Notes under the pieces: model-generated
What the model saw: the letters and a program-made list of their open reading frames with translations, nothing else
Databases searched by the model: none
What the model was told of the DNA's origin: nothing
Assembly (NCBI RefSeq): GCF_029910235.1
Contig: NZ_CP112874.1
Span: 1,116,001 to 1,180,000 of the forward strand
Origin: Pseudanabaena galeata CCNP1313
Lineage (GTDB): Bacteria > Cyanobacteriota > Cyanobacteriia > Pseudanabaenales > Pseudanabaenaceae
Direction: 5' to 3'
DNA: 64,000 nucleotides
In this document: piece by piece, positions 45,421 to 54,367 of the stretch
How positions within the stretch are numbered: position 1 is the first letter of the stretch
Layout of the letters: every line of letters begins with the position of its first letter
Position numbers and translations under genes: made by a program

Positions 45421-46089
45421 ATGTGTTCAGGTAGTTCGATTATTAATAGTTTGGTCAAAACAAAAGTTATTGAATGTTATAGTTCGCAGGGATATGAAGT
45501 TGTTCTCCAACCTCATACCCATCAGCTACCATTTGATTTAAATGGATATTGTCCTAACTTATTGATGAAAATATCCACAGAGCGGGGGTTTATTGTTGAG
45601 GTTAGGGATGTTGCAACAAACTTAGCAGTTGCCTACTATCGAGATATTGCTAAAATTGTTGCAGAGCATAGTGGTTGGCGCTTTTTACTGATTACGGGAG
45701 AAGATGCCACCCCGATCGCCGAGGAAGATATGAACGACGATAAACTCACGCGATCGCAGATTTTGCATCGCAAGGAGCGGATCGCCAAATTAATCTCGGT
45801 TGGAGAGCATGAAGCCGCATTTCTATCGCTATGGATATTTGCAGAGATCTTGATGCGAAGACATGCAAGACAATTATTGATACCTATTGATCGCTTACCA
45901 ACCATATTAATGATTCATCACCTATATACTCAGTTGGCAATTTCCCCTGACCAATTTGAAAGAGCGATCGCCTTAAATGAAATTAGAAATCGGGTTGCCC
46001 ATGGATTTCCCGTAAATTCAATTAATCTCAATGAGGCGATCGAACGACTCCTAAATTTAGTGGATGAGTTTATTGCCATGCAAGCATAA
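45421..46089 (+). CDS. HEPN-type protein with REase-like N-terminus
   Basis: 222 aa. Residues ~1-100 (VIECYSSQGYEVVLQPHTHQLPFDLNGYCPNLLMK..GFIVEVRDV) look like the restriction-endonuclease-fold AHJR-like domain. The C-terminal ~100 form a helical bundle with RNRVAH (R-N-x3-H) near the end of the third helix, the HEPN ribonuclease signature. RNA or DNA cleavage is therefore possible. No toxin-antitoxin partner is visible next to it. Starts 33 bp after leuC on the same strand. Confidence 0.6.
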   Translation: MCSGSSIINSLVKTKVIECYSSQGYEVVLQPHTHQLPFDLNGYCPNLLMKISTERGFIVEVRDVATNLAVAYYRDIAKIVAEHSGWRFLLITGEDATPIAEEDMNDDKLTRSQILHRKERIAKLISVGEHEAAFLSLWIFAEILMRRHARQLLIPIDRLPTILMIHHLYTQLAISPDQFERAIALNEIRNRVAHGFPVNSINLNEAIERLLNLVDEFIAMQA

Positions 46090-46109
46090 GTAGCTACGCC
46101 AAAGAAAAG

Positions 46110-46178
46110 CCTGTAAAATTGCGCCCCTGCGGGGCGCAATTTTATATAAAGGAAAGGGCGTGCAAAGCACGCCCTTTC
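46110..46178. terminator. Two hairpins between convergent genes
   Basis: CCTGTAAAATTGCGCCCC..GGGGCGCAATTTTA and AAGGAAAGGGCGTGC..GCACGCCCTTTCCTT stand back to back between the HEPN gene and malic enzyme, which converge. They probably end both transcripts. Confidence 0.6.
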
Positions 46179-46180
46179 CT

Positions 46181-47572
46181 TTATGCGTTGGCTAGTCCTT
46201 GCTGACGTGCGACCGCATGGACAGCAGCAGCAACGGCATGGGAGACGCGGGGATCAAATACAGAAGGAATAATAAAGTCAGGCGCAAGATCGCTGCTGCT
46301 GACTAAAGAGGCGATCGCTTGAGCCGCTCCTAAATTCATCTGTGTGGTAATCTGTGTCACCCGTGCATCAAGCGCACCACGAAAAATACCTGGGAAGGCT
46401 AGAACATTATTAATTTGGTTGGCATAGTCACTGCGACCCGTGGCGATCACAGCAACATCATTTTCTACAAGTTCGGGCTGAATTTCGGGATTAGGATTTG
46501 CCATCGCAAAGACGATCGGCGCGGGAGCCATACTTCTTACCATTTCGGGAGTGAGCGCACCCTTGACGCTCAGACCGACAAACATATCGGCTCCTTTGAT
46601 TACATCTGCTAGGGAACCAGAGCGATCGCTAGCAAACTCATGTTTTTCGGGAGTGAGATCGGGACGATCTTTGCTAATGCATCCTCTGGAGTCACACATC
46701 TCTATTCGCTTTACACCTGCTTCACGGAGGAGTCTTGCCACGGCTATTCCTGAAGCCCCTGCTCCATTCATAACGATGCGAACAGTATCAATTGGTTTGC
46801 TGACAACTTTAAGTGCGTTGATCGTTGCTGCGACAACGACGATCGCTGTGCCATGTTGATCATCGTGATACACAGGAATATCTAGCTCTTCTTTGAGGCG
46901 CTTTTCGATTTCAAAGCAACGGGGGGCGCTAATATCTTCGAGGTTCACGCCACCAAATGCTGGTGAAATGCGTTTTACAGTTTCCACAATTTCATCAACA
47001 TCTTTTGTGTTCAGGCAAATTGGAAACGCATCCAGTCCTGCAAATTGTTTAAATAGCATCGCCTTGCCTTCCATGACAGGCATCGCCGCTTCAGGTCCTA
47101 TGTCTCCTAATCCTAGGACAGCCGTACCGTCGGTAACTACGGCGATCGTGTTGCATTTAATCGTGTAGTCATAAACCTTGCGCTTATCTTCGGCGATCGC
47201 CATACATACGCGCCCCACCCCGGGGGTATATACCATGGCAAGATCGTCCTGTCCTTTAACAGCTACTTTAGCTTCGAGATGGATTTTGCCCCCTTTGTGA
47301 ATTTGGAAAGTACGATCATAAACATCGAGAACACGAATTTCAGGGACAGCCTTGACGACGGCAATCAATTTGTCCATATGCTCAGTGCTGTAAGCATTGA
47401 CGGTAATATCTCGTACCGAAATCTTGCGGGTTTGTTGGATCAGGTCTATCTGTCCTAGGTTCCCTCCCGCTTCAGCCAAAACGCGAATGACAGAAGATAG
47501 CATTCCTGCGCGGTTGAGGAGTTGCACGCGAATGGTCAAGCTAAAGCTGGGATTAGGTGTTAGTTGTTGCAT
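46181..47572 (-). CDS. NAD(P)-dependent malic enzyme with N-terminal ACT domain
   Basis: 463 aa from the ATG at 47572; a longer frame to 47752 runs through hairpin DNA and is unlikely. Residues 5-80 are an ACT regulatory domain (FSLTIRVQLLNRAGMLSSVIRVLAEAGGN). Then the malic enzyme: YTIKCNTIAVVTDGTAVLGLGDIGPEAAMPVMEGKA, NLEDISAPRCFEIEKRL, VYHDDQHGTAIVV and the dinucleotide motif GAGASGIAVARLL. It converts malate to pyruvate and CO2. The ACT domain suggests allosteric control by a small ligand such as an amino acid. Monocistronic. Confidence 0.88.
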   Translation of the reverse strand: MQQLTPNPSFSLTIRVQLLNRAGMLSSVIRVLAEAGGNLGQIDLIQQTRKISVRDITVNAYSTEHMDKLIAVVKAVPEIRVLDVYDRTFQIHKGGKIHLEAKVAVKGQDDLAMVYTPGVGRVCMAIAEDKRKVYDYTIKCNTIAVVTDGTAVLGLGDIGPEAAMPVMEGKAMLFKQFAGLDAFPICLNTKDVDEIVETVKRISPAFGGVNLEDISAPRCFEIEKRLKEELDIPVYHDDQHGTAIVVVAATINALKVVSKPIDTVRIVMNGAGASGIAVARLLREAGVKRIEMCDSRGCISKDRPDLTPEKHEFASDRSGSLADVIKGADMFVGLSVKGALTPEMVRSMAPAPIVFAMANPNPEIQPELVENDVAVIATGRSDYANQINNVLAFPGIFRGALDARVTQITTQMNLGAAQAIASLVSSSDLAPDFIIPSVFDPRVSHAVAAAVHAVARQQGLANA

Positions 47573-47762
47573 CGTGAGGAGTAAGTAATTGCATAGAGCC
47601 AAGCAAAGTTTGACTCTATGCAATGTTAACTGATTGTTTGTTAGAGTTGCGTTACAAATCACACGATTTTGTGAAAGTAACAGATTTCTACATTTGTCTA
47701 TAGCAATCCTAAATAGGTTGTGAGAGTGCGCCCCTTCGTGGCGCACTCTCACAACACTCTTA

Positions 47763-47873
47763 ACGTGAGTTCGATATAGCCATTTGCGGCGTGCGAAGCC
47801 CGCCGCAAATGGCGAAAAATGGTAAGAATCGCTTAGCGATTCTTACCATTTTTCGCTTTCGTCGAACTGACGT
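47763..47873. mobile_element. 111-bp MITE with IS982-type ends (copy 3)
   Basis: ACGTGAGTTCGATATAG to GTCGAACTGACGT, with the same two internal hairpins and the same length as copies 1 and 5. Flanking heptamers ACTCTTA and TCATTTA do not match, so the original duplication has decayed or been recombined. Confidence 0.8.
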
Positions 47874-48061
47874 TCATTTAAGAGCGCTATAGCAATGGTC
47901 GGTTTTACTTGCAGCAATTACCGATCAAACTCAAAAAGATGAGTGGCGGCGCTTCGCGCCGCCACTCATCTTTTTGGGCTTATGTCCTAGCTATCTCTTG
48001 CGATGCTGTATGTCAGACAATTTGTGAATTAAAAACCAGACCCAGTAAGGATTTTAAAAAG

Positions 48062-48128
48062 AAATGAGTTCGATATAGCCATTTGCGGCGGGCGAAGCAC
48101 GCCGCAAATGGCTATATCGAACTGGCGT
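48062..48128. mobile_element. 67-bp short MITE with IS982-type ends (copy 4)
   Basis: Only the outer hairpin is left (GAGTTCGATATAGCC to GGCTATATCGAACTGGCGT). Perfect 7-bp target duplication TAAAAAG at 48055-48061 and 48129-48135. It interrupts a copy of the composite TTCACGAAAGTGT/AAAATGGC repeat. A shorter derivative of the 111-bp element. Confidence 0.82.
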
Positions 48129-48205
48129 TAAAAAGACAAAATGGCGTAGCCATTTTGTCTTTTGGTATAACTCGTGTTTGGATATCTGCTAATAGCGTTC
48201 CATCT

Positions 48206-49273
48206 TTAAATATGTTTTTCAAGTGCCAACTCTACGAGCCGATCGCATAGTTCTGTAAACGGAATTCCCGAATATTCCCATAACTTGGGATACATACTTA
48301 ACGATGTAAATCCAGGGAAAGTATTGATTTCATTAATTAAAACCGTTCCCGTGGCTTCTACATAAAAGAAATCAACTCTGGCTAAACCTGAACCTGCCAC
48401 AGTTTGAAAAGCTTTCACCGCCATTGATTGCACCGCTTGAGTTACGTTGTCAGGCAACTTGCTGGGAATGATCAGATCTGCCAGCCCTGCGGTGTACTTA
48501 GTTTCGTAGTCGTAAAAATCACTTGTAAAAGTAATCTCACCGATCGCGGAAGCTTGGGGTTGTTCATTACCAAGAACTGCACATTCAATTTCGCGAGCAG
48601 TTACACCTTGCTCAATAATAATGCGCGGATCGTAACTGGTGGCACTAGCGATCGCCTCCTGTAACTGTTGGCGATCGCGTACTTTAGAAATTCCCACCGA
48701 TGAGCCAAGATTTGACGGTTTCACAAAGCAGGGATAGCCAAGAGTAGCTTCAATATGTTCACTCCAAGCCTGCTCGTCCTGCTGCCATTGCCAACGGTTC
48801 AGCGCTACATACTTAACCTGAGGCAAACCCGCATTCGCAAAAATTGCCTTCATCGCGATCTTATCCATTCCCACCGAAGAGGCAAGCACCCCATTACCGA
48901 CATAGGGCTTATGCATCAATTGCAATAGTCCCTGCACCGTTCCATCTTCTCCATTTGGTCCATGCAAAACAGGGAACCAAAGATCGACTTGTTGAACTTC
49001 CGTTGGCAGGAAAAAAGCAGCATTGGTTAATAATTCTGAATCTTGTAAACCTTTGCCAGTTTCTAAAACCTTTTGAGAGATATCAGGACTGCGCCATGTT
49101 CCATCACGCTGAATGTAGAAGGGTTGAACTTTGTATCGAGAGTTTTGATTGAGGGCTGAAGCGATCGCTTTTGCAGATGTAATTGACACATCATGTTCGC
49201 CTGATTGTCCACCAAATAACAAACCGACATAGAGAGGGGATTTCGCTTTCAAACCTATCGATATACCTGTCAT
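48206..49273 (-). CDS. ddl: D-alanine--D-alanine ligase
   Basis: 355 aa. ATP-grasp enzyme. N-terminal [22 protein letters not shown], then [32 protein letters not shown], and the Mg2+/product site [27 protein letters not shown]. It joins two D-alanines for peptidoglycan precursors. No vanA-type features. Monocistronic, surrounded by repeats. Confidence 0.93.
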   Translation of the reverse strand: MTGISIGLKAKSPLYVGLLFGGQSGEHDVSITSAKAIASALNQNSRYKVQPFYIQRDGTWRSPDISQKVLETGKGLQDSELLTNAAFFLPTEVQQVDLWFPVLHGPNGEDGTVQGLLQLMHKPYVGNGVLASSVGMDKIAMKAIFANAGLPQVKYVALNRWQWQQDEQAWSEHIEATLGYPCFVKPSNLGSSVGISKVRDRQQLQEAIASATSYDPRIIIEQGVTAREIECAVLGNEQPQASAIGEITFTSDFYDYETKYTAGLADLIIPSKLPDNVTQAVQSMAVKAFQTVAGSGLARVDFFYVEATGTVLINEINTFPGFTSLSMYPKLWEYSGIPFTELCDRLVELALEKHI

Positions 49274-49414
49274 TAGTAAACACCCTCGTCAAATTGATCT
49301 CAAACTTTTAGTATTGAATACTTTACATTAAAGTTTTGAAGTATAACTATGCCCATCAATTTTAGAAATCAAAATAGAGTGGTAGCACGAAACACAACCA
49401 CTCTATTTTGATTA

Positions 49415-49525
49415 ACGTGAGTTTGATATCGCCATTTGCGGCGTGCGAAGCACGCCGCAAATGGCGAAAAATGGTAAGAATCGCTTAGCGATTCTTACCA
49501 TTTTTCGCTTTCGTCGAACTGACGT
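49415..49525. mobile_element. 111-bp MITE with IS982-type ends (copy 5)
   Basis: ACGTGAGTTTGATATCG to GTCGAACTGACGT, 111 bp, with perfect 7-bp target duplication TTGATTA at 49408-49414 and 49526-49532. The clean duplication makes this the best example that the repeat moves as a discrete element. Confidence 0.88.
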
Positions 49526-49750
49526 TTGATTAAAGCTTTAATAGACCATACAAATTCACAAAAGTATCGCTACACTTTCGTGAATTACAAATCAAATCTA
49601 GTAAGGCTTTTAAAGCACAAAATTGCATAGCTATTCATGCTTTGCTATTGATACTAGTAACGATATCTAAGCTTGGTCTGAGAGGTATATTCCTTTGTAT
49701 TGATCTATACAGAAACTTATTTTCTACTCACCTTAAATACAAGTTAGTTT

Positions 49751-49765
49751 TGTATACAGTATACA
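49751..49765. promoter_or_regulatory. TGTATACAGTATACA palindrome
   Basis: Perfect 15-bp palindrome (centre A) 22 bp upstream of the binding-protein ATG. It includes a TATACA -10-like hexamer, so a bound repressor would block RNA polymerase. The form resembles operators of GntR-type regulators, but no regulator gene is adjacent. Confidence 0.5.
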
Positions 49766-49786
49766 TTTTAACTCTACAGGGCAATA

Positions 49787-50935
49787 ATGCTTCACACCTT
49801 TCAGAAACAGTTAAATAGAATTCTCCTTATTGCCGTCTCAACAGCTTTGCTTGCTGCTTGTAATTCTGCACCATCAACTACAGGCACAACTTCTGGAGAC
49901 AAGACTGCTGCTCCTACTACTGATTCGTCTCCCCAAGCTAGTAGTACAGACAAAAAGGAAAAACAAAAGATTCGTGTACAATTGCCCTTTTTGAAACAAA
50001 GTCTTGACGCTCCTTTGATTTGGGCGATCGAAAAGGGCTACTTTGCTGAAGAAGGGTTGGATGTCAGTTATGAACGTGGGTTCGGTAACGCTGACACGAT
50101 CAGTAAGCTTGGTACTGGCAAGTATGATATTGCCTTTAGCGATCTCTACAATGCGATGGAATTCAATGACAAGAATCCTAATGACAAGATCCTTGCAGTA
50201 GCCTTTTATCAAAACAAAGCTCCTTTTTCGATCATTACTTTCAAAGACAAAGGGATTAATACACCTGCTGATTTAGTTGGTAAGAAGCTTGGTGCACCCG
50301 CAGGTGATGGACCTCGCAAACTTTTTCCACTTTTTGCTAAGGAAGTAAAGATTTCACCTGATTCGGTAACTTGGGATACGATGGAACCAAAGTTACGTGA
50401 AACCTTCTTGCTTCAAGGTAAAGTTGATGCTGTTAGTGGATTTTTTACTTCAGTTATTCCCTCATTGATCAAGGGAGGGAAGACTATGGATGATCTACAA
50501 ATCTTCTTCTATAGTGATTTTGGTTTGGATTTCTATGGCAATGGAATTTTGGTTAAACAAGATTTTATGACCAAAAACCCTGAGGCTATTAAATCATTCC
50601 TTAAAGCTTACTTCCGTGGTATGCAGGAAGTCGTCAAAGACCCCAGTGCCGCTCTTGATCTAGTTATTTCTACAGATCAAAGTAAGTTGATGGATCGAGA
50701 TGCCGAGAAACTTCGCCTGAAATTGGCACTTGAACGGATGTACGTGACTCCAGAATTGGAAGCCGCAGGGTTTGGAGGCGTAGACATGAAACGCCTCGAA
50801 AAGAGTATTACGCAGACAGTTGAAGGGTTCAATTTGAAACCTGTTACTTCTGCCGATGTTTTTACAGATAAGTTCTTACCTCCTAAAGAGCAACGCATGG
50901 TTCCTCCTGCTAGCGATCGCAAACCACTGCTTTAA
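49787..50935 (+). CDS. ABC transporter substrate-binding lipoprotein, NMT1/SsuA-like
   Basis: 382 aa. Lipoprotein signal with lipobox LLAACNS (Cys25), a Thr/Ser-rich linker, then an NMT1-type periplasmic fold (RVQLPFLKQSLDAPLIWAIEKGYFAEEGLDV..YDIAFSDLYNAMEF..GKKLGAPAGDGPRKLFPLF). Family ligands include pyrimidine precursors of thiamine, sulfonates, nitrate and riboflavin. The sequence alone does not settle the ligand. First gene of the transporter operon. Confidence 0.82.
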   Translation: MLHTFQKQLNRILLIAVSTALLAACNSAPSTTGTTSGDKTAAPTTDSSPQASSTDKKEKQKIRVQLPFLKQSLDAPLIWAIEKGYFAEEGLDVSYERGFGNADTISKLGTGKYDIAFSDLYNAMEFNDKNPNDKILAVAFYQNKAPFSIITFKDKGINTPADLVGKKLGAPAGDGPRKLFPLFAKEVKISPDSVTWDTMEPKLRETFLLQGKVDAVSGFFTSVIPSLIKGGKTMDDLQIFFYSDFGLDFYGNGILVKQDFMTKNPEAIKSFLKAYFRGMQEVVKDPSAALDLVISTDQSKLMDRDAEKLRLKLALERMYVTPELEAAGFGGVDMKRLEKSITQTVEGFNLKPVTSADVFTDKFLPPKEQRMVPPASDRKPLL

Positions 50936-50942
50936 CTACAAT

Positions 50943-50989
50943 CAAACAAATCAAAAAGATTGGCTGAGCCAATCTTTTTGATTTGTTTG
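50943..50989. repeat. Perfect 47-bp hairpin after the binding-protein gene
   Basis: CAAACAAATCAAAAAGATTGG.. 23-base arms around a single base, ending TTTGTTTG. It starts 7 bp after the stop codon. It could partly terminate or protect the binding-protein message, giving more binding protein than ATPase and permease. It also overlaps the longer, unlikely start of the next gene. Confidence 0.65.
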
Positions 50990-51034
50990 GGAATTGATTT
51001 ACAAATTTTCCCACACAATAATGGCATAACTAAA

Positions 51035-51859
51035 ATGGTACAGCCTTTAACTTCTACATCCACTGAAGCCAATGTTTCTTCTACGCCCTTGCTAGAATTT
51101 GATCATATTGGTTTGGAATATCCATTTGGTGAATCGATACGTCGCATCATTCAGGAAGTATCTCTCAGCGTTCAACCTGGGGAATTTGTCACATTTGTTG
51201 GTCCAAGTGGATGTGGTAAAACCTCAATTTTAAGAATGGTTTCGGGATTAAGTCCGACCAAAATTGGTGAGTTGCGTTGTCATGGACAGGCTGTGACTAA
51301 GCCCCTTAAAAATGTTGGTATCGCGTTCCAAAATCCTGTGCTGCTTCCTTGGCGACGCACAATTGATAATGTTTTATTGCCTCTAGAAATAGTATCTCCC
51401 TACAAACGAGACTTTAAGGTTAATCATGCGCGATATTTAGAGATGGCGCAAAAACTCTTGCAAGCAGTGGGCTTAAAGGACTTTCAGCAGCAATTTCCTT
51501 GGCAATTATCAGGAGGAATGCGTCAGAGAGCGTCTCTATGTCGTTCCTTGATTCACCAACCTGAGATTTTGCTATTAGATGAACCCTTTGGCGCACTAGA
51601 TGCCTTTACCCGTGAAGAAATGTGGGTGATGCTCCAAACCCTTTGGATGGAGGCAAAGTGTGTTGGGATTCTGATTACTCACGATTTGCGTGAGGCAGTA
51701 TTTCTATCTGACACAGTGTATGTGATGAGTCCTAGACCCAGTGAGATTGCCTTCAAGCTAAAAATCGATCTGCCCCGTCCGAGAACCTTAGAGATGTGCC
51801 TCAGTGACGAATTCGCACATCTCGCCGCCGAGTTGCGTCGCCATATTCATAAAAGCTAA
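51035..51859 (+). CDS. ABC transporter ATPase, SsuB/TauB-like
   Basis: 274 aa from the ATG at 51035; the longer frame from 50960 reads through the hairpin. Walker A GPSGCGKTS, Q-loop VGIAFQNPVLLPWR, signature LSGGMRQRASLCRSL, Walker B ILLLDEPFGALD and the switch His in LITHDLREAV. It powers uptake with the permease downstream. Confidence 0.88.
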   Translation: MVQPLTSTSTEANVSSTPLLEFDHIGLEYPFGESIRRIIQEVSLSVQPGEFVTFVGPSGCGKTSILRMVSGLSPTKIGELRCHGQAVTKPLKNVGIAFQNPVLLPWRRTIDNVLLPLEIVSPYKRDFKVNHARYLEMAQKLLQAVGLKDFQQQFPWQLSGGMRQRASLCRSLIHQPEILLLDEPFGALDAFTREEMWVMLQTLWMEAKCVGILITHDLREAVFLSDTVYVMSPRPSEIAFKLKIDLPRPRTLEMCLSDEFAHLAAELRRHIHKS

Positions 51860-51862
51860 ACA

Positions 51863-51945
51863 AATAATCTGGCAAAGCCAGATTATTAGTAGTCCTAAAT
51901 AGATAGGGATAGGTGGCGCTTCGCGCCGCCTATCCCTATCATATA
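51863..51945. repeat. Hairpins between ATPase and permease genes
   Basis: AATAATCTGGC/GCCAGATTATT (51863-51887), followed by a GGATAGGTGGCGC/GCGCCGCCTATCC hairpin (~51908-51938). The ATPase-permease gap is 158 bp, so transcription of the permease presumably reads through. Confidence 0.55.
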
Positions 51946-52017
51946 AATCTTTTGCTTTTTAGGACTATCAGATTATTTGTTATTACAAGTTTTTGCAGTT
52001 AGTAATGAGGAAAATAT

Positions 52018-52827
52018 ATGCAAGGAACTATTGAGAGTGCAAGGCGATCGCCTAAAAAGTTTGATCTTGACGCTTTTTTAAACACGAAATTAGCAACGAT
52101 TATTTTGCCCGCGATCGCTACCGTTGTGCTTTTTTTGGTCTGGGAATTAGCAGTATGGCTCTTGAAGATTCAGCCTTTTAATTTACCTGCTCCTTCCAAA
52201 ATTTTAGAAGCTGCCATTAAATTTGCCCCACAGCTTACAGAAAACTCTTTGCGAACAGTCTGGACAACCTTTGCGGGTTTTGCGATCGCGAGCTTAGTTG
52301 GTGTAGTTCTAGGTTTTCTGATTGGTTATTCCAAATTTATTTACTTAACTTTCTATCCATTACTAGTTGCTTTTAATACAATTCCCAAATCTGCACTAGT
52401 ACCACTACTAGCGGTCTGGTTTGGGGCTAATGCTATTCCTGCGATCGTCACTGCTTTTTTGCTTGCGTTCTTCCCAATTGCGGTTAACGTTGCTCTGGGA
52501 CTAGAAACGATTGAGCCTGAGATGAAGGATGTTTTGTATGCCTTGGGTGCAACTGATTTTGAGATTTTCCAAAAGGTGGGCTGGCCACATACGTTACCCT
52601 ACGTATTCGCCTCTCTCAAAATTGCTGTTTCCTTCTCCTTTATTGGCGCTGTAATTGCAGAGTCGATCGCTTCTAATGCGGGTTTAGGTTATCTGATCGT
52701 CCAAGCAGCGTCTGACTTCAATGTACCTCTAGCCTTTGCGGCGCTGATAGCCCTTGCAATTTTAGGTGTAATGCTCTATGCCCTATTTGTAGCCATTGAG
52801 AAAAAAGTCATTTACTGGGCAAGATAA
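52018..52827 (+). CDS. ABC transporter permease, SsuC/TauC-like
   Basis: 269 aa. About six membrane segments and the permease-ATPase coupling loop EPEMKDVLYALGATDFEIFQKVGWPHTLPYVFASLKIAVSFSF. It should be the membrane channel for the NMT1-type binding protein and the ATPase upstream. GGAAAATAT-spaced start at 52018. Confidence 0.88.
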   Translation: MQGTIESARRSPKKFDLDAFLNTKLATIILPAIATVVLFLVWELAVWLLKIQPFNLPAPSKILEAAIKFAPQLTENSLRTVWTTFAGFAIASLVGVVLGFLIGYSKFIYLTFYPLLVAFNTIPKSALVPLLAVWFGANAIPAIVTAFLLAFFPIAVNVALGLETIEPEMKDVLYALGATDFEIFQKVGWPHTLPYVFASLKIAVSFSFIGAVIAESIASNAGLGYLIVQAASDFNVPLAFAALIALAILGVMLYALFVAIEKKVIYWAR

Positions 52828-52845
52828 TCTTCTAGCAAATTCTAA

Positions 52846-52884
52846 GCATAAAAAAAGCGGTGCAATGCGCCGCTTTTTTTATGC
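52846..52884. terminator. Terminator hairpin after the permease operon
   Basis: GCATAAAAAAAGCGG and its complement with a TTTTTTT run on each strand, 19 bp after the permease stop and abutting the stop of a small minus-strand ORF. Good candidate for a bidirectional intrinsic terminator. Confidence 0.7.
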
Positions 52885-53043
52885 TTATTTAGGTTTTGGC
52901 AACCAAGCCCAATGACAGTAATTAGGGTGTAAGTGGTCTTTTGGCTCATGGTTTTCGTTTGTGTCTTCACAAATTTGGCGATCGCGATAATCGCTGTATT
53001 TTTGTTGTTGATGCTCACGGTTGACTTTCATTTTTTTATCCAT
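52885..53043 (-). CDS. Possible 52-aa hydrophilic protein
   Basis: Open frame from ATG (53043) to TAA, charged and aromatic: start MDKKMKVNREHQQQKYSDYR, middle QICEDTNENHEPKDHLHP, end NYCHWAWLPKPK. It contains His/Cys/Trp residues that could bind metal. No clear ribosome-binding site. The codon pattern is plausible and a terminator-like hairpin lies just behind the stop, but a chance ORF cannot be excluded. Confidence 0.4.
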   Translation of the reverse strand: MDKKMKVNREHQQQKYSDYRDRQICEDTNENHEPKDHLHPNYCHWAWLPKPK

Positions 53044-53423
53044 AAATTAACTTTCATATTTGTATTATAAACTACAAAAAGGCTGAGATAGCACAAAAGT
53101 TATGAGGCGATGACATTTTGGATGGTGTCTGGAGATCGCCTCCGCCTGAGTACAGCCTCGCATTTCACACCAATTCACGAAAGTGTTGCCCCTAATAGAT
53201 CTATAGCAATGTAAGTTTTGCTTAGGACATACAGCGCTTTGCGCTCAAACGAAAAAGATGAGTGGCGGCGCGAAGCGCCGCCACTCATCTTTTTCGTTCG
53301 ACGATGGGAATAATAAAATCAGTTTCACAATGAAAATGCTGGCTAAAAATCCTTTGCTGCTGTCTACATTTGTAGCAGGGTATAATTATTTCCTATCTCA
53401 AAATACAGCGATCGCAGGCAATC
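53044..53423. repeat. Upstream of era: hairpin repeat and non-coding DNA
   Basis: A GATGAGTGGCGGCGC hairpin lies at ~53245-53300, with a CAGCGC mini-hairpin before it and a partial AATTCACGAAAGTG sequence at ~53173. The last ~120 bp before era carry no repeat and probably the promoter. Confidence 0.55.
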
Positions 53424-54332
53424 ATGATTCCAGAATCGGGCGAAGGTTTTAAATCGGGCTTTGTAGCATTAGTAGGACGACCAAATGTCGGCAAGTCTAC
53501 ACTGCTCAACGCCCTCATCGGTCAAAAGATTGCGATCACTTCCCCTGTTGCTCAAACTACACGCAACCGCCTACGCGGGATTTTGACATTGCCTGAAGCC
53601 CAAATTGTCCTTGTTGATACCCCTGGAATTCACAAACCCCACCATTTACTTGGTCAAACCATTGTCAAAAATGCGATCGGTGCGATCTCTTCAGTGGATA
53701 TGACAGTTTTGCTGGTTGATGGTAGCGATCGCATGGGAACAGGCGATCGCTTTGTTGCCGAAACAATCTTACAGAGCAAGGTTCCGACGATTTTAGGTAT
53801 CAATAAAATCGATATTCTTAATGACGATTCGGGGGATACCTTTACGGGTTATGAGAGCTTTGCTGAGGAGCATGGTTGGCAAGTTGCTAAGTTCTCATCG
53901 GTCACGGGGGAAGGATTAGAAGCCTTGCAGACAATGATGTGCGATCGTTTGCCCCTTGGACCCTATTATTATCCACCTGATTTAGTCACCGATCAGCCTG
54001 AGCGCTTCATTATGGGTGAGCTAATTCGTGAACAGATTCTCTTGCTTACTCGCGAAGAGATTCCGCATTCTGTGGCGATCAGTATTGATCAAGTGGATGA
54101 ACAGCCAAAAATCACAAGGGTAATGGCGACAATTCATGTGGAGCGAGATTCACAGAAGGGAATTCTCATTGGCAAGAAGGGACAAATGCTGAAGGAGATT
54201 GGGACTCAGGCAAGATTGCAAATGCAGAAGATGATTATGGGTTCTGTGCATTTGGAAATGTTTGTTAAAGTTCAACCTAAATGGCGCTCATCAAGGTTTC
54301 AACTATCAGATCTTGGCTATCGCGTAGAATAA
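53424..54332 (+). CDS. era: GTPase Era
   Basis: 302 aa. G1 GRPNVGKST (~17-25), G2 TTRNRLRG, G3 DTPGIHKP, G4 NKIDIL, and the C-terminal KH domain with IHVERDSQKGILIGKKGQMLKEIGTQAR. It binds 16S rRNA near its 3' end and couples 30S assembly to growth. Monocistronic, convergent with the EcfT-like gene. Confidence 0.95.
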   Translation: MIPESGEGFKSGFVALVGRPNVGKSTLLNALIGQKIAITSPVAQTTRNRLRGILTLPEAQIVLVDTPGIHKPHHLLGQTIVKNAIGAISSVDMTVLLVDGSDRMGTGDRFVAETILQSKVPTILGINKIDILNDDSGDTFTGYESFAEEHGWQVAKFSSVTGEGLEALQTMMCDRLPLGPYYYPPDLVTDQPERFIMGELIREQILLLTREEIPHSVAISIDQVDEQPKITRVMATIHVERDSQKGILIGKKGQMLKEIGTQARLQMQKMIMGSVHLEMFVKVQPKWRSSRFQLSDLGYRVE

Positions 54333-54367
54333 AACAGAAAGAATTGCAAAGCAATTCTTTCTGTTTT
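54331..54367. terminator. Bidirectional terminator between era and the EcfT-like gene
   Basis: AAAACAGAAAGAATTGC/GCAATTCTTTCTGTTTT stem with a 3-base loop. A-tract on one side and T-tract on the other serve both convergent genes. Confidence 0.72.

Larger units (their letters stand above)
47573..48205. repeat. Gap with hairpins and two MITEs
   Basis: No gene seen. A hairpin with AGAGTGCGCCCC arms (~47720-47755) leads into MITE copy 3 (47763-47873). A GATGAGTGGCGG hairpin (~47930-47985) comes next, then a composite TTGTGAATTAA../AAAATGGC repeat that has been split by MITE copy 4 (48062-48128). Confidence 0.7.
49274..49786. other. ddl upstream gap: MITE, composite repeat and a promoter-proximal palindrome
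   Basis: Contains MITE copy 5 (49415-49525), a composite repeat (~49550-49650) and, 22 bp before the next gene, the palindrome TGTATACAGTATACA (49751-49765). No gene is seen. Confidence 0.65.

Noticed and set aside
47573-47752. 60-residue N-terminal extension of malic enzyme
   Set aside because: It reads through an intergenic hairpin and precedes the natural ACT-domain start MQQLTPNP.
53258-53452. 64-codon open frame upstream of and overlapping era
   Set aside because: Its first part is a hairpin repeat and the rest overlaps the well-supported era start in another frame.
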